DNA of 28,500 bases from Glandiceps talaboti (lineage: Eukaryota; Hemichordata; Enteropneusta; Spengelidae): the NCBI RefSeq assembly GCF_964340395.1, contig NC_135551.1:11763379-11791878 (forward strand), read 5' to 3'. Position numbers and translations under genes: made by a program. This document shows, one piece after another, positions 10,237 to 20,069 of this stretch. The notes below the pieces were generated by a model that was given only the letters and a program-made list of their open reading frames with translations, had not been told where the DNA came from and searched no databases. Numbering within the stretch: the stretch's first letter is position 1; every line of letters begins with the position of its first letter.

Positions 10237-10728
10237 CTCACCAAGTTTCAGACTTGGTGACTAAGTACTTTTTGAGATATAAGTTATTGACCAAAAATGA
10301 ACATTTTTACACCTAATTTCCATATCACTCATGGAATCATGGTATGCTTAATATTTCTTTGTCCATACATCCCTAGATACATTCCCATTAAATTTCAGCC
10401 CAATCTGCTCAGTAGTTTTGGAATTATAGATTTTCAACCAAAAAGACACGTTTTTAGCCCTAATTTGCATATCACTGATGGAATCATCCCGTCATGAACA
10501 AATCTTACTTTACACCCCCTTAAGAATGTTCCCACCAAATTTCGCACCGATCTGCCCAGTAGTTTCTGAGTTTAAGTTTTTTGACCAAAAATCACATTTT
10601 TTTACCCAAATCACACACCTGTGATGCGATCATTTTGATTTGAACAATTTCCCAACTAGACACCCAAGGTAATGGACCCACCAAATATCGTGGCAATCGG
10701 TTCAGCGGTTTTTGACTTTAAGTTGTTT
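10237..10728 (+). repeat. Four-unit tandem repeat of about 147 bp
   Basis: A block of the form CCACCAAATTTCrnnCCnATC followed by AGTAGTTTTTGA and GACCAAAAA recurs at about 10241, 10388, 10535 and 10681 (steps 147, 147, 146). Units are clearly diverged from each other, and the last is interrupted by the (CA)n tract. Confidence 0.8.
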
Positions 10729-10758
10729 ACACACACACACACACATCCACACACACAC

Positions 10759-10796
<38 letters not shown>
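10728..10796 (+). repeat. Compound microsatellite (CA)n-(CAGA)n
   Basis: An AC/CA tract with one interruption (10729-10760) passes into about nine CAGA units. Frames such as a THTHTH/DRQTDRQT protein here are microsatellite readings and not genes. Confidence 0.97.
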
Positions 10797-10811
10797 GCCG
10801 GGCGATCCCTA

Positions 10812-10843
10812 TAGCACTACTGAACCTCAGTTCAGTTGTGCTA
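10812..10843 (+). other. Terminal 3' hairpin of the Helentron-like element
   Basis: A 14-bp stem (10812-10825 with 10830-10843) with loop CTCA and a single mismatch. The other copy (24483-24514) has the same stem with no mismatch. It is followed by an A-rich run. Confidence 0.85.
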
Positions 10844-11572
10844 AAAAACTGCAGATCTGCCAGGGGAAAACGCCCAAGGACTCCCTCACCCCCAGAGGTC
10901 ATTCAAGCATTCAACAAACACTCAGATGCACCAACAACCTTTCAGTCAATCTAGCGGAAAAAATGGCCGAACCCAAACATAATTGCAACAGAAATAATTT
11001 TTAGTGCATCTTGCTCAGAATTTTATGCTGAATAACATATCAAAAGTCTAGAAAAATCTAAGTGGTGGAACATGGTCAAAAATGACGTTTCTTAATTAGC
11101 ATAATTAGTGAAAAAATAATATTCATGAGATATCATTTGTTCAAAAAACCTATGCAAGTAACATGTCTATGGGTAGGTCTGAAGGTGAGTAATTACTTTG
11201 GAGTCACTGTATGATCGTGCAACCATTCCCATAGAATTAATATGTGTATTTTTAATTACTTTAATTAAGGAGACTGATTACTTGTAACGTACAATAACTA
11301 TACATTTTTTTGAACGCCCCTGTTAGTTGTATGTCTCTCATTAGGTATTGGAATATTTGAATCCCTTACTCTCATTATTAAATAACTCCTCCCTTGATAG
11401 ATAAACATGCATGCTAAATAAGTATTAATTAGTGTAATTAACATGTAAAACAATACATTAGTAAGCATACATGATATTTTTTGTTCAATAGTTATTGACA
11501 CTTGATTTTGAGTGAACATAACGTTTCAATCATCAAACCACTCCAAGGTAAGCTAAAGAATAGTTAAAGTTT

Positions 11573-11626
11573 CCTAATTAATTGATTAATTAATTGATTA
11601 ATTAATTAATTAATTAATTAATTAAT
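11573..11626. repeat. (ATTA)n microsatellite
   Basis: A TTAA/ATTA tetranucleotide tract with two ATTG interruptions near its start, located inside the 4.6-kb inverted-repeat unit and close to its inner left arm. Confidence 0.95.
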
Positions 11627-11709
11627 GTAATTATCGTCAAGATGTTGAGAAGTTTTTTCGATTTAAAGTATGCAAGTAATATGTCTTTCGATAGGTCTTG
11701 ACCTTAAAA

Positions 11710-14700
11710 GTCAGATGAACATCATTATCAAATTGTCAAACCTGAGCGAGAGTACCATTCATGGGTTGTTGGTTTTATAAATACATGTATTCAACCTATT
11801 AGACATTGTGTAAGGAGAAGATTCTATTTTCATTATGTGATTTTATATCACCGTGTGTCCAGATGAGCGTTCAAAAATGATGTAGCTACACCATAATTAT
11901 ACAACCTCGACGTTGGAAGTATCTGAGATGCTCCTAGACCTTTTTGTCTTCTTCCCAATAGTTTTGATATCTCTCAGAGAAAGAAATGCCCCTTGATTCT
12001 ATCAATATTCCGTCACTGTTTGTTTACATAGGATCTTACATATATCTATAAATATGTCTTCTTTGGGTGGGTTTACCAATGCTGCCCTTTGTCTTTCAAT
12101 TAAGGCAGCACTGATTGACTTGTTTCTAGATCCTGTTTTACCACATACGTGCTATTATTAGTGGTACCGGTTTAGGAATAAGTTGTGATTATCTGCTTAT
12201 CACAATTGTGTATTTTTGTAGTTTTCTTTATTTTCAGTCATTCTAAATGAACATACTATATTTAAAAAGTACAATTTGTGTAGTATCAGTGTGTTTGTTA
12301 TTTCTTGCGTTGTTGATACCTTTTGGTCTTTATGTTCAATTTGTTTAAAAGTGAAAAAAACATGTTCACATTCTGTTCTGTCTCAAAACCTGCCAGTTGA
12401 AACTTTAATTTCTAACTATGAACTATGACATCCTATGAGTTATTGCATTACATTTTACAATAAAGTTTGGCTTTACTAGTTATTACTTGGCATGTTCTAC
12501 TCTTTATATTTCGTTTAAAGCTCGATTACTGACAACATGATCTTCAGTTTGTACATTGAACTGTACCTTGTTTTTAGTAAAAGATATCTTTTCATATCTA
12601 GATATAAATTAGCTTAAACTTGAATCTTTGGAATTCCGCGCTATGTAACACGGACACATATTACTCCTACAGACAAGTATTCAGATGAGTATTATACATT
12701 TGTAGATTTTGTTACAACCCTCTGTGAATTGTTTGAATTCAGCTGTGTTTTTATTTCAATGTTACAAAAATATAGATATCATCTTTGAAATGACATGAAA
12801 GGCAGCATTATAGGTCCATTTTTTTGCACATTACATGTATTATTACCACTGTACAAAACATAAGACGATTTTAGGTGATACAGGACATCAATAATTTATT
12901 TGGAGGGGGCCCTTCCTCTATTATCTTCTTTGTTTTATTTCTGTACCATTACCAGTCATCTCACAGTTACGTATCATTTTGAGTGCAAATCTCACTTCAT
13001 CTTTAAAATGAATTTATTTAATATTTGAATATGTTACGACCACAAACTAATTTTATCTTTGACCTGGAAAAGTCATTTTTACTAATTCTGCATACTGCGA
13101 CATCTCAAATATAGTTAATAAAAAAATGGCAAATTTGGCTCAGAAGATGCCTTCTGTACAATGAGACAAGGAATTCTTGGAAACAAACAAACTTTGGAGC
13201 TCCAAATCTATTTATGGATGATCGCACGATGTCACAAAAGCTCAATAAAGTATAACTTCGTACGTTTGGGAGGGGAGGGTCTGGCATCAATGCAATTGCT
13301 GAATTTCATTCTTGCACTTCTAACCAAAGTTCGAAAACTTTCACAATCACGCCTTCAATGATAACTTCTATATTTATACTAAGATGTTCATAAGTTGATT
13401 AAAATTTACTTCTTATGTGATATACAACTGCTAGATTTCCAATATAGTATTTAATGTGTTGACCTAAATGGACAAAGTCCATTTATTGAGCTTGTGGGAT
13501 ATATTATGCGATTGTCCCTTAATCCTTGCACAAACAATGCTGATGATATCATTTCAACAGATTTTTAACTCCTATTTTGTGTTTGAAAATGACCTCTTCT
13601 ATTAAGTTCTAAGCTTTCCACGATTGTATAACTCTAAAAGGGGTCGTGTGATGCAGACTACTATAGGCGAAACGTAGACCAAAGCTAATTGTAAGCAAAA
13701 TAAAATATAGCTACACTAAATCGCCTTTGTAATATTAATAATGTGGCTGATAATGACTATTATAATTATTTCATTTTTCTTTTATTAGTTTTATCATCTA
13801 ACTTTATTCATATTTTCTGTGTTTCTGTTTACATTGTTACACAATCATCACAACCTTTGTTCTAATTCCAGATGACAATGCTAATTCTTACGAAATGATA
13901 TTTAAAATTATCAATACCTTTGTTTGGATATCAGGGGCAGGTAAAAGTTGCGAAGTACTTTAGCTTCCCTCATTTTGTTTTCAATTTCTACAAAAATATA
14001 TGGTATATTTGTTTAGATTTCATTTGATTAATTTTTATTCAATTTTGATTCCATTTTGTGAGGGTGATTTTAATCATTTTTTATTTTATAATTTCTTATT
14101 TCCCGTAAAACACATGCACAAGAACTAAGCATTTATCAACCATGCAGTGCCTGTTTTTTAAATGAAAATTATTTGGTTTCCATAAAATCAGTGAGAATTT
14201 AAATCCTTTTAAAGTTTTGCCATTCACTTTTATGACAGGATTTTAAAAATGAAACAACTGAATTTGATAGCCTTCTTGACATGTCATTTGTTTCGAACAG
14301 AATTTTTACCGTATGTAATTCCTGTTATATCAGGCTAACCATTAAGTTTGACTAATTATTTGAGTCACTACATAAATGATTGCGGGCTAGATTGAATTGG
14401 AAGGCGAGTGTCATGTCATTGTGGTAAATTGACACAAACAAGTGACTGATGATGTTACTTTCAAATTATATCAGTGTTGAAAGGGGTGTTTAATTAATTT
14501 ATCTTTCTGCACTGTTAATAATAATATTTATAGAATTGAATCAGAAAGTTTGAAGATGGAAATGTGTTAAAAAAGAACAATATGATAGGAAAGAGATTGG
14601 CTGTTTAGTTTAGTGATGAGAATGATGAGGGGAATGGACATCCCATAATACTTTCATGTCCTTGTCGACTCTCAGTATAAGTACATCTTAATCTTGTGTT

Positions 14701-14980
14701 CCTCCTATAAGTTAACAACTTGATATATCAGTGCGGTATGCCAGAACAATATGTACACATTAGTATACAGCGATACATTGGTATTAGAAGTACACAATGA
14801 TCCAGTGATATAAGTAGTAACTTTTGCAACATTGTTGGTTAGATGCATAAAGATCATTATACCTATACTATTGGGTGGAAGTTTCAGGCAAGATGCAATT
14901 GTTAACATTTATTGCCTTGATTTCTCTCTCATAACTACAAAACAGAAATATGAGTTATCAGACTGTCTTTGATGATATTA
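11710..14980. other. AT-rich interior with no supported gene
   Basis: No reading frame exceeds about 70 codons, and none shows a known motif. The sequence is unique at the level I can see, with frequent T-runs. No RNA gene or repeat array was recognised. Confidence 0.6.
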
Positions 14981-15769
14981 AAAGGTCCATTGTAGCCTAT
15001 GTAATTTGTCATTTCAAGACCTTCCCAAAGACATATTACTTGCATGGGAGATTGATAAACCGTGTATATGCTAATTATGCTAATTACTAATTAATTAAGA
15101 ATCTTTGATACATTTTACATGAAAGGTGTTTGATGATGACAAGCACGCTAAATTTATTTCCCAGTGTACTGCAAATCAAATGAAATATAACCTGCATACA
15201 TTTGTGTTAAAATGTTATCAAATTTGAATATGCTGATTATAATTTTTCATAATTTACATATTAATTATGCTGATGAGATGTTGAATCATCATATGATGGT
15301 CCTAGTATGCTTTTTCACCCTTAGACCTATCCATAGACATGTTACTTGCCAGGTTTTATTGCGAAAACAGCATTTTAAGAATATAATATTCTCGCTAATT
15401 ATGCTAATTAATAAAAACCTTATTTTCACCATGTTCCACCACTTAGATTTTTCTAGACTTTTGATATGTTGTTCAGCACAAAATTCTGAACAAGATGCAC
15501 TAAAAATTATTTATGTTGCAATTATGTTTGGGTCAAACCTTATTTTGACTGGACCAGTCATAATGGTATTAAACTTTTCTTAAATATTTTCACCCAATTC
15601 TAATTTGAGATGATAGTCTTTAAAAGATGTGAAATGTTTGCCAAGGTAGTCTAAAATTGCCTTAAACTCCAAATCTCCGCTACCAATGATACTACCAGTA
15701 GATGTGCTGACCTTTACTACATGTATATAATGACGACATTTAACTTTTTAAGAACATATTTCAACCTAG

Positions 15770-16440
15770 TATAAAGAATAGTTTCTGATACTTGATGACA
15801 TGCTGTCTTGTAAAGCATATGGATTAAGTTATTGCTTGAAAGGGTCTGAATAGCCTAAAAATTGGCTTTAAGAGTAAAAATCCTCCAGGGCTTCTAGAGG
15901 GAGACCCCTTTGGATCCCCCACATGAGGTGAACATATCCCAGTTTCAAGCTCTTCCCCTCTAACTGTCAAGATGCTATCAAAGTATATTGCAAAAATATT
16001 TCAACCCTGTGTAGTTGCTTTTTACATGTTGGTGCTGTCTTTCTTGTAAAGCTTGGAAATTATTGTCTGAAAGGGTCTGAATAGTCTCAAAATTGAAAAA
16101 CCTCCAGGACCCCCCCCCCCCCACTACATGAGGTGTATACATCCCAGTCTCAAGCTCTTCCCCCTACCTCTTACTGTCAAGATGCTATCAAAATTAATAT
16201 TTCAAATATATTTTTTTCTTTTTACATGTTGGTGCTGTCTTGTAAAGCTTGGAAATTATTGTCTGAAAGGGCCTGAATAGTCTCAAAATTGACTTTTCAG
16301 AGTAAAAAATCTCCAGGGCTTCTACTAGTTCTAGGGTGAGACCCCCCCCCCCCCCATAAGAGATATACATATTCCCTGCTCAAGCTTTGCAATATCTTTC
16401 ACTGTCAAGATGATATTAAAATCCTTTTGGAATATATTTA
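15770..16440. repeat. Family B tandem array, three or more units of about 200-230 bp
   Basis: The marker GCTGTCTTGTAAAGC or an interrupted form recurs at 15802, 16033 and 16234. Each unit also carries GTCTGAAAGGGyCTGAATAG, CTCCAGGGCTTCTA, a C-run and CTCAAGCTCTTCCCC. The units differ in the length of the C-run (16108-16123 and 16342-16356). The last unit runs into the locally duplicated block. A related single unit lies at 2985-3236. Confidence 0.85.
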
Positions 16441-17127
16441 CCCTGTGTAGTCAATAATTACAATTAAGATAGTGCTAACCCAGGATCTTATAAAGTAGAT
16501 GCAAGACAGTCAAGCAGTCCACACTGAGCCATGATAAAAAATATCTGTCATGTGCATATTATATATATATGGGGGGTCATCATGTTTTAGAATTAAGTGA
16601 TAGGGGGGGGGGTCAGCCTGTTTTTGATTTTACAGATGGGGGGGGGGGGGGGGGGGGTCAGTAGCCCCATCTACACGTAGGTCGTCCTACCTGAGGCAGT
16701 CCCAAGTCCTACCTGAGGTAGGGTAGATTTGTGTCTACATATATATATACATATTCCCTGCTCAAGCTTTGCAATATCTTTCACTGTCAAGATGATATTA
16801 AAATCCTTTTGGAATATATTTACCCTGTGTAGTCAATAATTACAATTAAGATAGTGCTAACCCAGGATCTTATAAAGTAGATGCAAGACAGTCAAGCAGT
16901 CCACACTGAGCCATGATAAAAAATATCTGTCATGTGCATATTATATATATATGGGGGGTCATCATGTTTTAGAATTAAGTGATATGGGGGGGGGGGGGGG
17001 GGTCAGCCTGTTTTTGATTTTACAGATGGGGGGGGGGGGGGGGGGTCAGTAGCCCCATCTACACGTAGGTCGTCCTACCTGAGGCAGTCCCAAGTCCTAC
17101 CTGAGGTAGGGTAGATTTGTGTCTACA
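16365..17127. repeat. Near-identical tandem duplication of about 380 bp
   Basis: 16365-16739 and 16747-17127 appear identical outside the G-tracts, with an offset of 382 bp at the start and 388 bp at the end. The change in offset is explained by the tract lengths (10 versus 17 G, and 20 versus 18 G) plus one T. Each copy contains the end of a family B unit, family C subrepeats and the left part of the 230-bp MITE. The first copy of the MITE is cut after CTACA. Confidence 0.93.
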
Positions 17128-17356
17128 CGCGTTCCGTCCTGAGGGTTTCAGGAAACCTCTCCAAGGTGTCCTAAGTCAGGACAGTTTCAGGATGGTTTCA
17201 GGACACGTTTGCGTCTACACAGGCTTCAAACTATCCTGAATCCTACCTCAGGTAGGATATTTAGTGCCGTGTAGATGGGGCTAGTGACTTTTTGTCGGCC
17301 CAATTTAAGAATCCACCCCCCCCCCCCCCCGGGCTGAAGAAACTGACCGGTCCCTA
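16571..17356 (-). mobile_element. Family C element, copy 2, interrupted by a MITE
   Basis: The right end GGGCTGAAGAAACTGACCGG then TCCCTA (17331-17356) is the inverse of the end at 4606. Subrepeats of the GGGGTCAGCCTGTTTTTGATTT type occupy 16571-16657 and, in the duplicate, 16953-17045. The segment GTGACTTTTTGTCGGCC (17284-17300) continues the family C sequence after the MITE, as shown by GGTGACTTTTTGTTCATG in copy 3 at 22981. Confidence 0.6.
17052..17281. mobile_element. 230-bp MITE with perfect 14-bp TIRs and TA duplication
   Basis: Perfect terminal inverted repeats GCCCCATCTACACG (17052-17065) and CGTGTAGATGGGGC (17268-17281), each flanked by TA (17050-17051 and 17282-17283). TA duplication is typical of Tc1/mariner-type insertion, so this is probably a non-autonomous relative. 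The interior repeats a near-palindrome, CCTACCTGAGGTAGG and variants, three times, and TTTCAGGA-type words several times. It has inserted into a family C element. A left half, cut at 16739, is present in the duplicated block. Confidence 0.85.
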
Positions 17357-17513
17357 AGGGACAATGGGCTGTGACTATATTATTCGACTTGAACGCCCAA
17401 AGGACATGAAGGTAGACATTAAAACTTTAAGTAAAACTGGACTTACAGTGTAGTGTTCAAGATCCATGGCAATGACTCGTGTCTGTACAAGTATATGCAG
17501 TAGTCAGTACACT

Positions 17514-17680
17514 GCAGGGATGAACAAATCATTTTGTGAACTGGTGGTCCCTGGACCAGTGCCTTAAAAAATCCAGTGGTCCTGCTGAAAGAATTAATGG
17601 TACAAGGTAAAACTTGTGCAGGTCCGTCCAAAAAAATCGCTAGTCCTGGACCCAGGACCAGTGGATTTGTTCACCCCTGC
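17514..17680. mobile_element. 167-bp MITE, possibly hAT-like
   Basis: Ends are GCAGGGATGAACAAATC (17514-17530) and its inverse GATTTGTTCACCCCTGC (17664-17680), differing at one base. Internally, CTGGTGGTCCCTGGACCAG and TCCTGGACCCAGGACCAG continue the symmetry, so the whole unit can fold on itself. CAGGG-type termini suggest hAT, but an 8-bp target duplication is not visible; only ACT is shared on both flanks. Confidence 0.7.
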
Positions 17681-18216
17681 ACTGCACTGTACGTACGGTT
17701 AAATGAAGATACATGTACAGTGCGACACATTCCCTGCTCGGTTGCTGTCTGTGTCATGATTATTTCAACTCCTAGGATACCATCGCATATCATTAGTGTC
17801 AGAGTAACAGTTCCAATCTTTTACATCCAACGATAGAGTATATTCTTGGCACTCGTGATTATTCACCCTTTTTTCCATTGGAGAATGTTGACGACTACAC
17901 AGTTTCAGAAACATGAGGAACGCGCAGACGACAAGCAGACTACAACTTCACGTCTTATGTACAATGTATTAGTGCGCACTTTAAAATGTAGTTCTTACGT
18001 ACATACATTATATTTTGTTCGCGTGTCCTCAACATAAATTCCTTTTCCGGTTACAATAAGCTGGCTGAACTTCACTCAAAGTTTATCTGTTGTATAATTT
18101 CTTTATAACGAATTTGATTATGCGGATTAGTAGTAAGTGTGATTCCACTGTTTGAACACGAACGCTTGTCTCGGTTGCCCAGCCTCTTGCCGTTGAGGGC
18201 ATAGGGCTAGGGGTTC
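17681..18216. other. Unassigned unique sequence
   Basis: No gene or repeat family recognised between the MITE and the G-tract at 18217. Frames at 17576-17836 and 17846-18037 have no recognisable motif, and the first reads through the MITE. Confidence 0.5.
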
Positions 18217-18433
18217 GGGGGGGGGGGGGGGGGGGGGGGGGTAGGGGGCACGATATTTCTGATGGTCTGAAAGGGGGGGGGGGGGCTCAAAATATTTTGC
18301 ATGACTTGAACCTAAGGGGCAGTTGTTTACCGAGTAATTCAAATTCTCGCGGCTTAGCTGCTATGCATTGGGTGACAACCATGGGGCTGTATTTCTCTCT
18401 CGGTGGCTTTTTTGAACATCCAAACCTCAGTAG

Positions 18434-18467
<34 letters not shown>

Positions 18468-19768
18468 AACTCCACGAGCAACATTACGGGGAGGCTCCTC
18501 ACAAACATTGAAACCCAATGTGTTGTGATACCAATTTTAAGCAAAAAATATACCCATTCTGATACCAAGTTGCATTATAATTAGTCTAAGTACAATCAAA
18601 GCCAGGGCTCCCAGGGGAAGCTAGCCCTAGATGTAGTGTGGCATGACCGACGAGAGTACGAAAGTTTTGAAAGTAGATACACCAGGTTGAAACACTCCCA
18701 GTGTTGACTGCATATTCTCTTTTAATTAACGCCAGTTTTGATTCACCCGCCCCTTTCTCATAACACCACCTCATGAACCAACATAAAAGGCGACCCCTTT
18801 CGCGCGGACCCTCCACCTATTGCGGTCTATGGTAGTTGCCCACCCCATCCCCCCCCCCCCTTTCCCTGGGCTCAAGAGCAGTCACTTACATTGTACTTTG
18901 CAAAATTGTACACCTCAATCATTTACCTACCACACATCTAATTATGAGGCAGTCAACAGCACAAGCAAAATGTGTGTGTCTGTCAATGTATCTCTGTAAT
19001 ATAGCCACACATTTTGTATAGTATGTGTTGACTCGAGTAAACTTGTAGTCTGGATGACCAGACTGTGCACGTGGTTTCTAACGGTACCCTAACCATATGA
19101 GTGAAGGTATGAATCGTAACGATACTGTGTAGGAACTAGACTAGTAAACTTGGGGAATTGAAGACAATTTTCCAGTACACTATGCCATGGCTTTCGATGA
19201 TGTGTATGGTTTGAAATGTTATGCCACTAAATGGCCTCCTACATGTGCTTATCTTTTTTTTAAGTGCTTACCGTTCGGGGACACTGGCTATCATGGGGGA
19301 TTCTCTCCAGAATTAAGATTGAAAGAGAAAACGCTGCTGGTTAACTTACAACTGTACATGTAAGTACATTCAAGAACAGGTTACAATATATGTGAGACCT
19401 TTTTTGCAGAGTTCGTGTACATCTATTTATAAATAAATCTCTCCGCATGTTATGTATGGACGCAGATTGAAGTTGATTTCCACTGTCAGTTTGGTGGCGG
19501 GTCTATGGTTTAATGTAGTGTACCATACTGTACATCTCTGAATGTGGAACAGAGGGGAAGGGGGGTTCTGTTTAATTACACACTAAAATATGTGTAGCTG
19601 GGGGGGGGGGAAGCTACGAAAATTCCTGGGTTCACTTATTTCGAGGGGGCATGACATTTTTTGAGAGTGCGAGGGAGGGGGGGGGGGGGGGGGGGGGCTG
19701 TGAAAACAGTTTTGACCAAAATAATTTCTCCCCAAGCCCCCCTGCCATAAACTCTGACCCCAGCCTTA
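18217..19768. mobile_element. Family A TIR repeat, copy 2, expanded and disrupted
   Basis: The right end ACTCTGACCCCAGCCTTA (19751-19768) is the inverse of the left end of copy 1. Collinear similarity covers 18885-19768: CAAAATTGTACACCTCA, ATTATGAGGCAGTCA, GGCTTTCGATGATG, AATTAAGATTGAAAG and the terminal TAATTTCTCCCC. Earlier blocks at 18288-18300 (AAAATATTTTGC) and 18414-18430 (GAACATCCAAACCTCAG) match copy 1 but are separated by insertions at about 18310-18410 and 18470-18840. G-tracts of 25 (18217-18241), 13-14 (18274-18287), 31 (18436-18466) and about 20 (19678-19697) replace the single C-tract of copy 1. The left terminus was not located. Confidence 0.55.
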
Positions 19769-19892
19769 GTTAGTTATGTGTACGAAGACACAATGAAAAC
19801 AGACAAATAAACAAACAAACAACAACAAAATTTATGAAAACTGACAAACACGATCTACGAACGACAGGGTAACCACAAATCAAAATCAATGT

Positions 19893-20064
19893 CAACAAAT
19901 TTAATGTTTCGACAACAAGAATTATAATGTTTTTCCTGTATTTAATAGCTTATGTGAAATGGCCACTTTGGGGTAGGAGTATGACAATAGTGAGTCGACT
20001 ATTTCACATATAGAAGAACATATTATAATTCTTGTTGCGTAGAAACGTTCATATTTATTTGTAA
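19893..20064. repeat. Imperfect foldback with about 70-bp arms
   Basis: The block CAACAAGAATTATAAT at 19912-19927 is exactly inverted at 20021-20036, and TATGTGAAAT near 19952 is inverted as ATTTCACATA near 20001. Flanking sequence also pairs, with gaps. The spacer is short. No target-site duplication was defined. Confidence 0.7.
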
Positions 20065-20069
20065 TTTTA

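Larger units (their letters stand above)
9342..10843 (+). mobile_element. Composite Helentron/pearl-like non-autonomous element
   Basis: The 5' end is TAGCACAACTG (9342-9352), immediately followed by the palindrome AACTGTACAGTT. The 3' end is a hairpin whose last 11 bases, CAGTTGTGCTA (10833-10843), are the exact inverse of the 5' end. In between lie seven 114-bp units, four 147-bp units, (CA)n and (CAGA)n. This order (short inverted ends, tandem core, tetranucleotide microsatellite, terminal 3' hairpin) matches the description of pearl elements in molluscs and of Helentron-associated elements in other animals. No Rep/helicase coding is present, so it is non-autonomous. It starts 30 bp after the TTAA of the piggyBac-like element. 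A second 3' end is at 24301-24514 and a second 114-bp array at 27461-27905. Confidence 0.7.
10971..15533. mobile_element. About 4.6-kb unit bounded by about 220-bp inverted repeats
   Basis: The left arm (10971-11190) and the reverse complement of 15313-15533 are similar through their length, with long exact blocks such as TTTTTAGTGCATCTTG, CATATCAAAAGTCTAGAAAA and GCAAGTAACATGTCTATGG. A second inner pair, GCAAGTAATATGTCTTT at about 11673 and inverted near 15025-15042, extends the symmetry with indels. The interior of about 4 kb is strongly AT-rich and contains only small chance frames, none with a recognised domain. It may be a large non-autonomous TIR or foldback element, or two inverted copies of a shorter repeat. 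Outer target-site duplications were not resolved. Confidence 0.55.

Noticed and set aside
10800-10850. Rho-independent terminator
   Set aside because: The hairpin followed by an A-run resembles one only superficially. It recurs as an element terminus at 24483-24514, and the context is eukaryotic.
10672-11004. THTHTH/DRQTDRQT frames on the plus strand and their minus-strand mirror
   Set aside because: Direct translations of the (CA)n(CAGA)n microsatellite and the element tail.
15212-15583. 123-codon plus-strand frame, the longest in the window
   Set aside because: It overlaps the right arm of the 4.6-kb inverted repeat, is AT-driven in composition and shows no motif.
18200-18216. tRNA B-box-like GGTTCG
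   Set aside because: No matching A-box or cloverleaf around it; it runs into a G-tract.
18287-18584. Overlapping frames with poly-Gly or poly-Pro
   Set aside because: Produced by the 31-G run inside a repeat.
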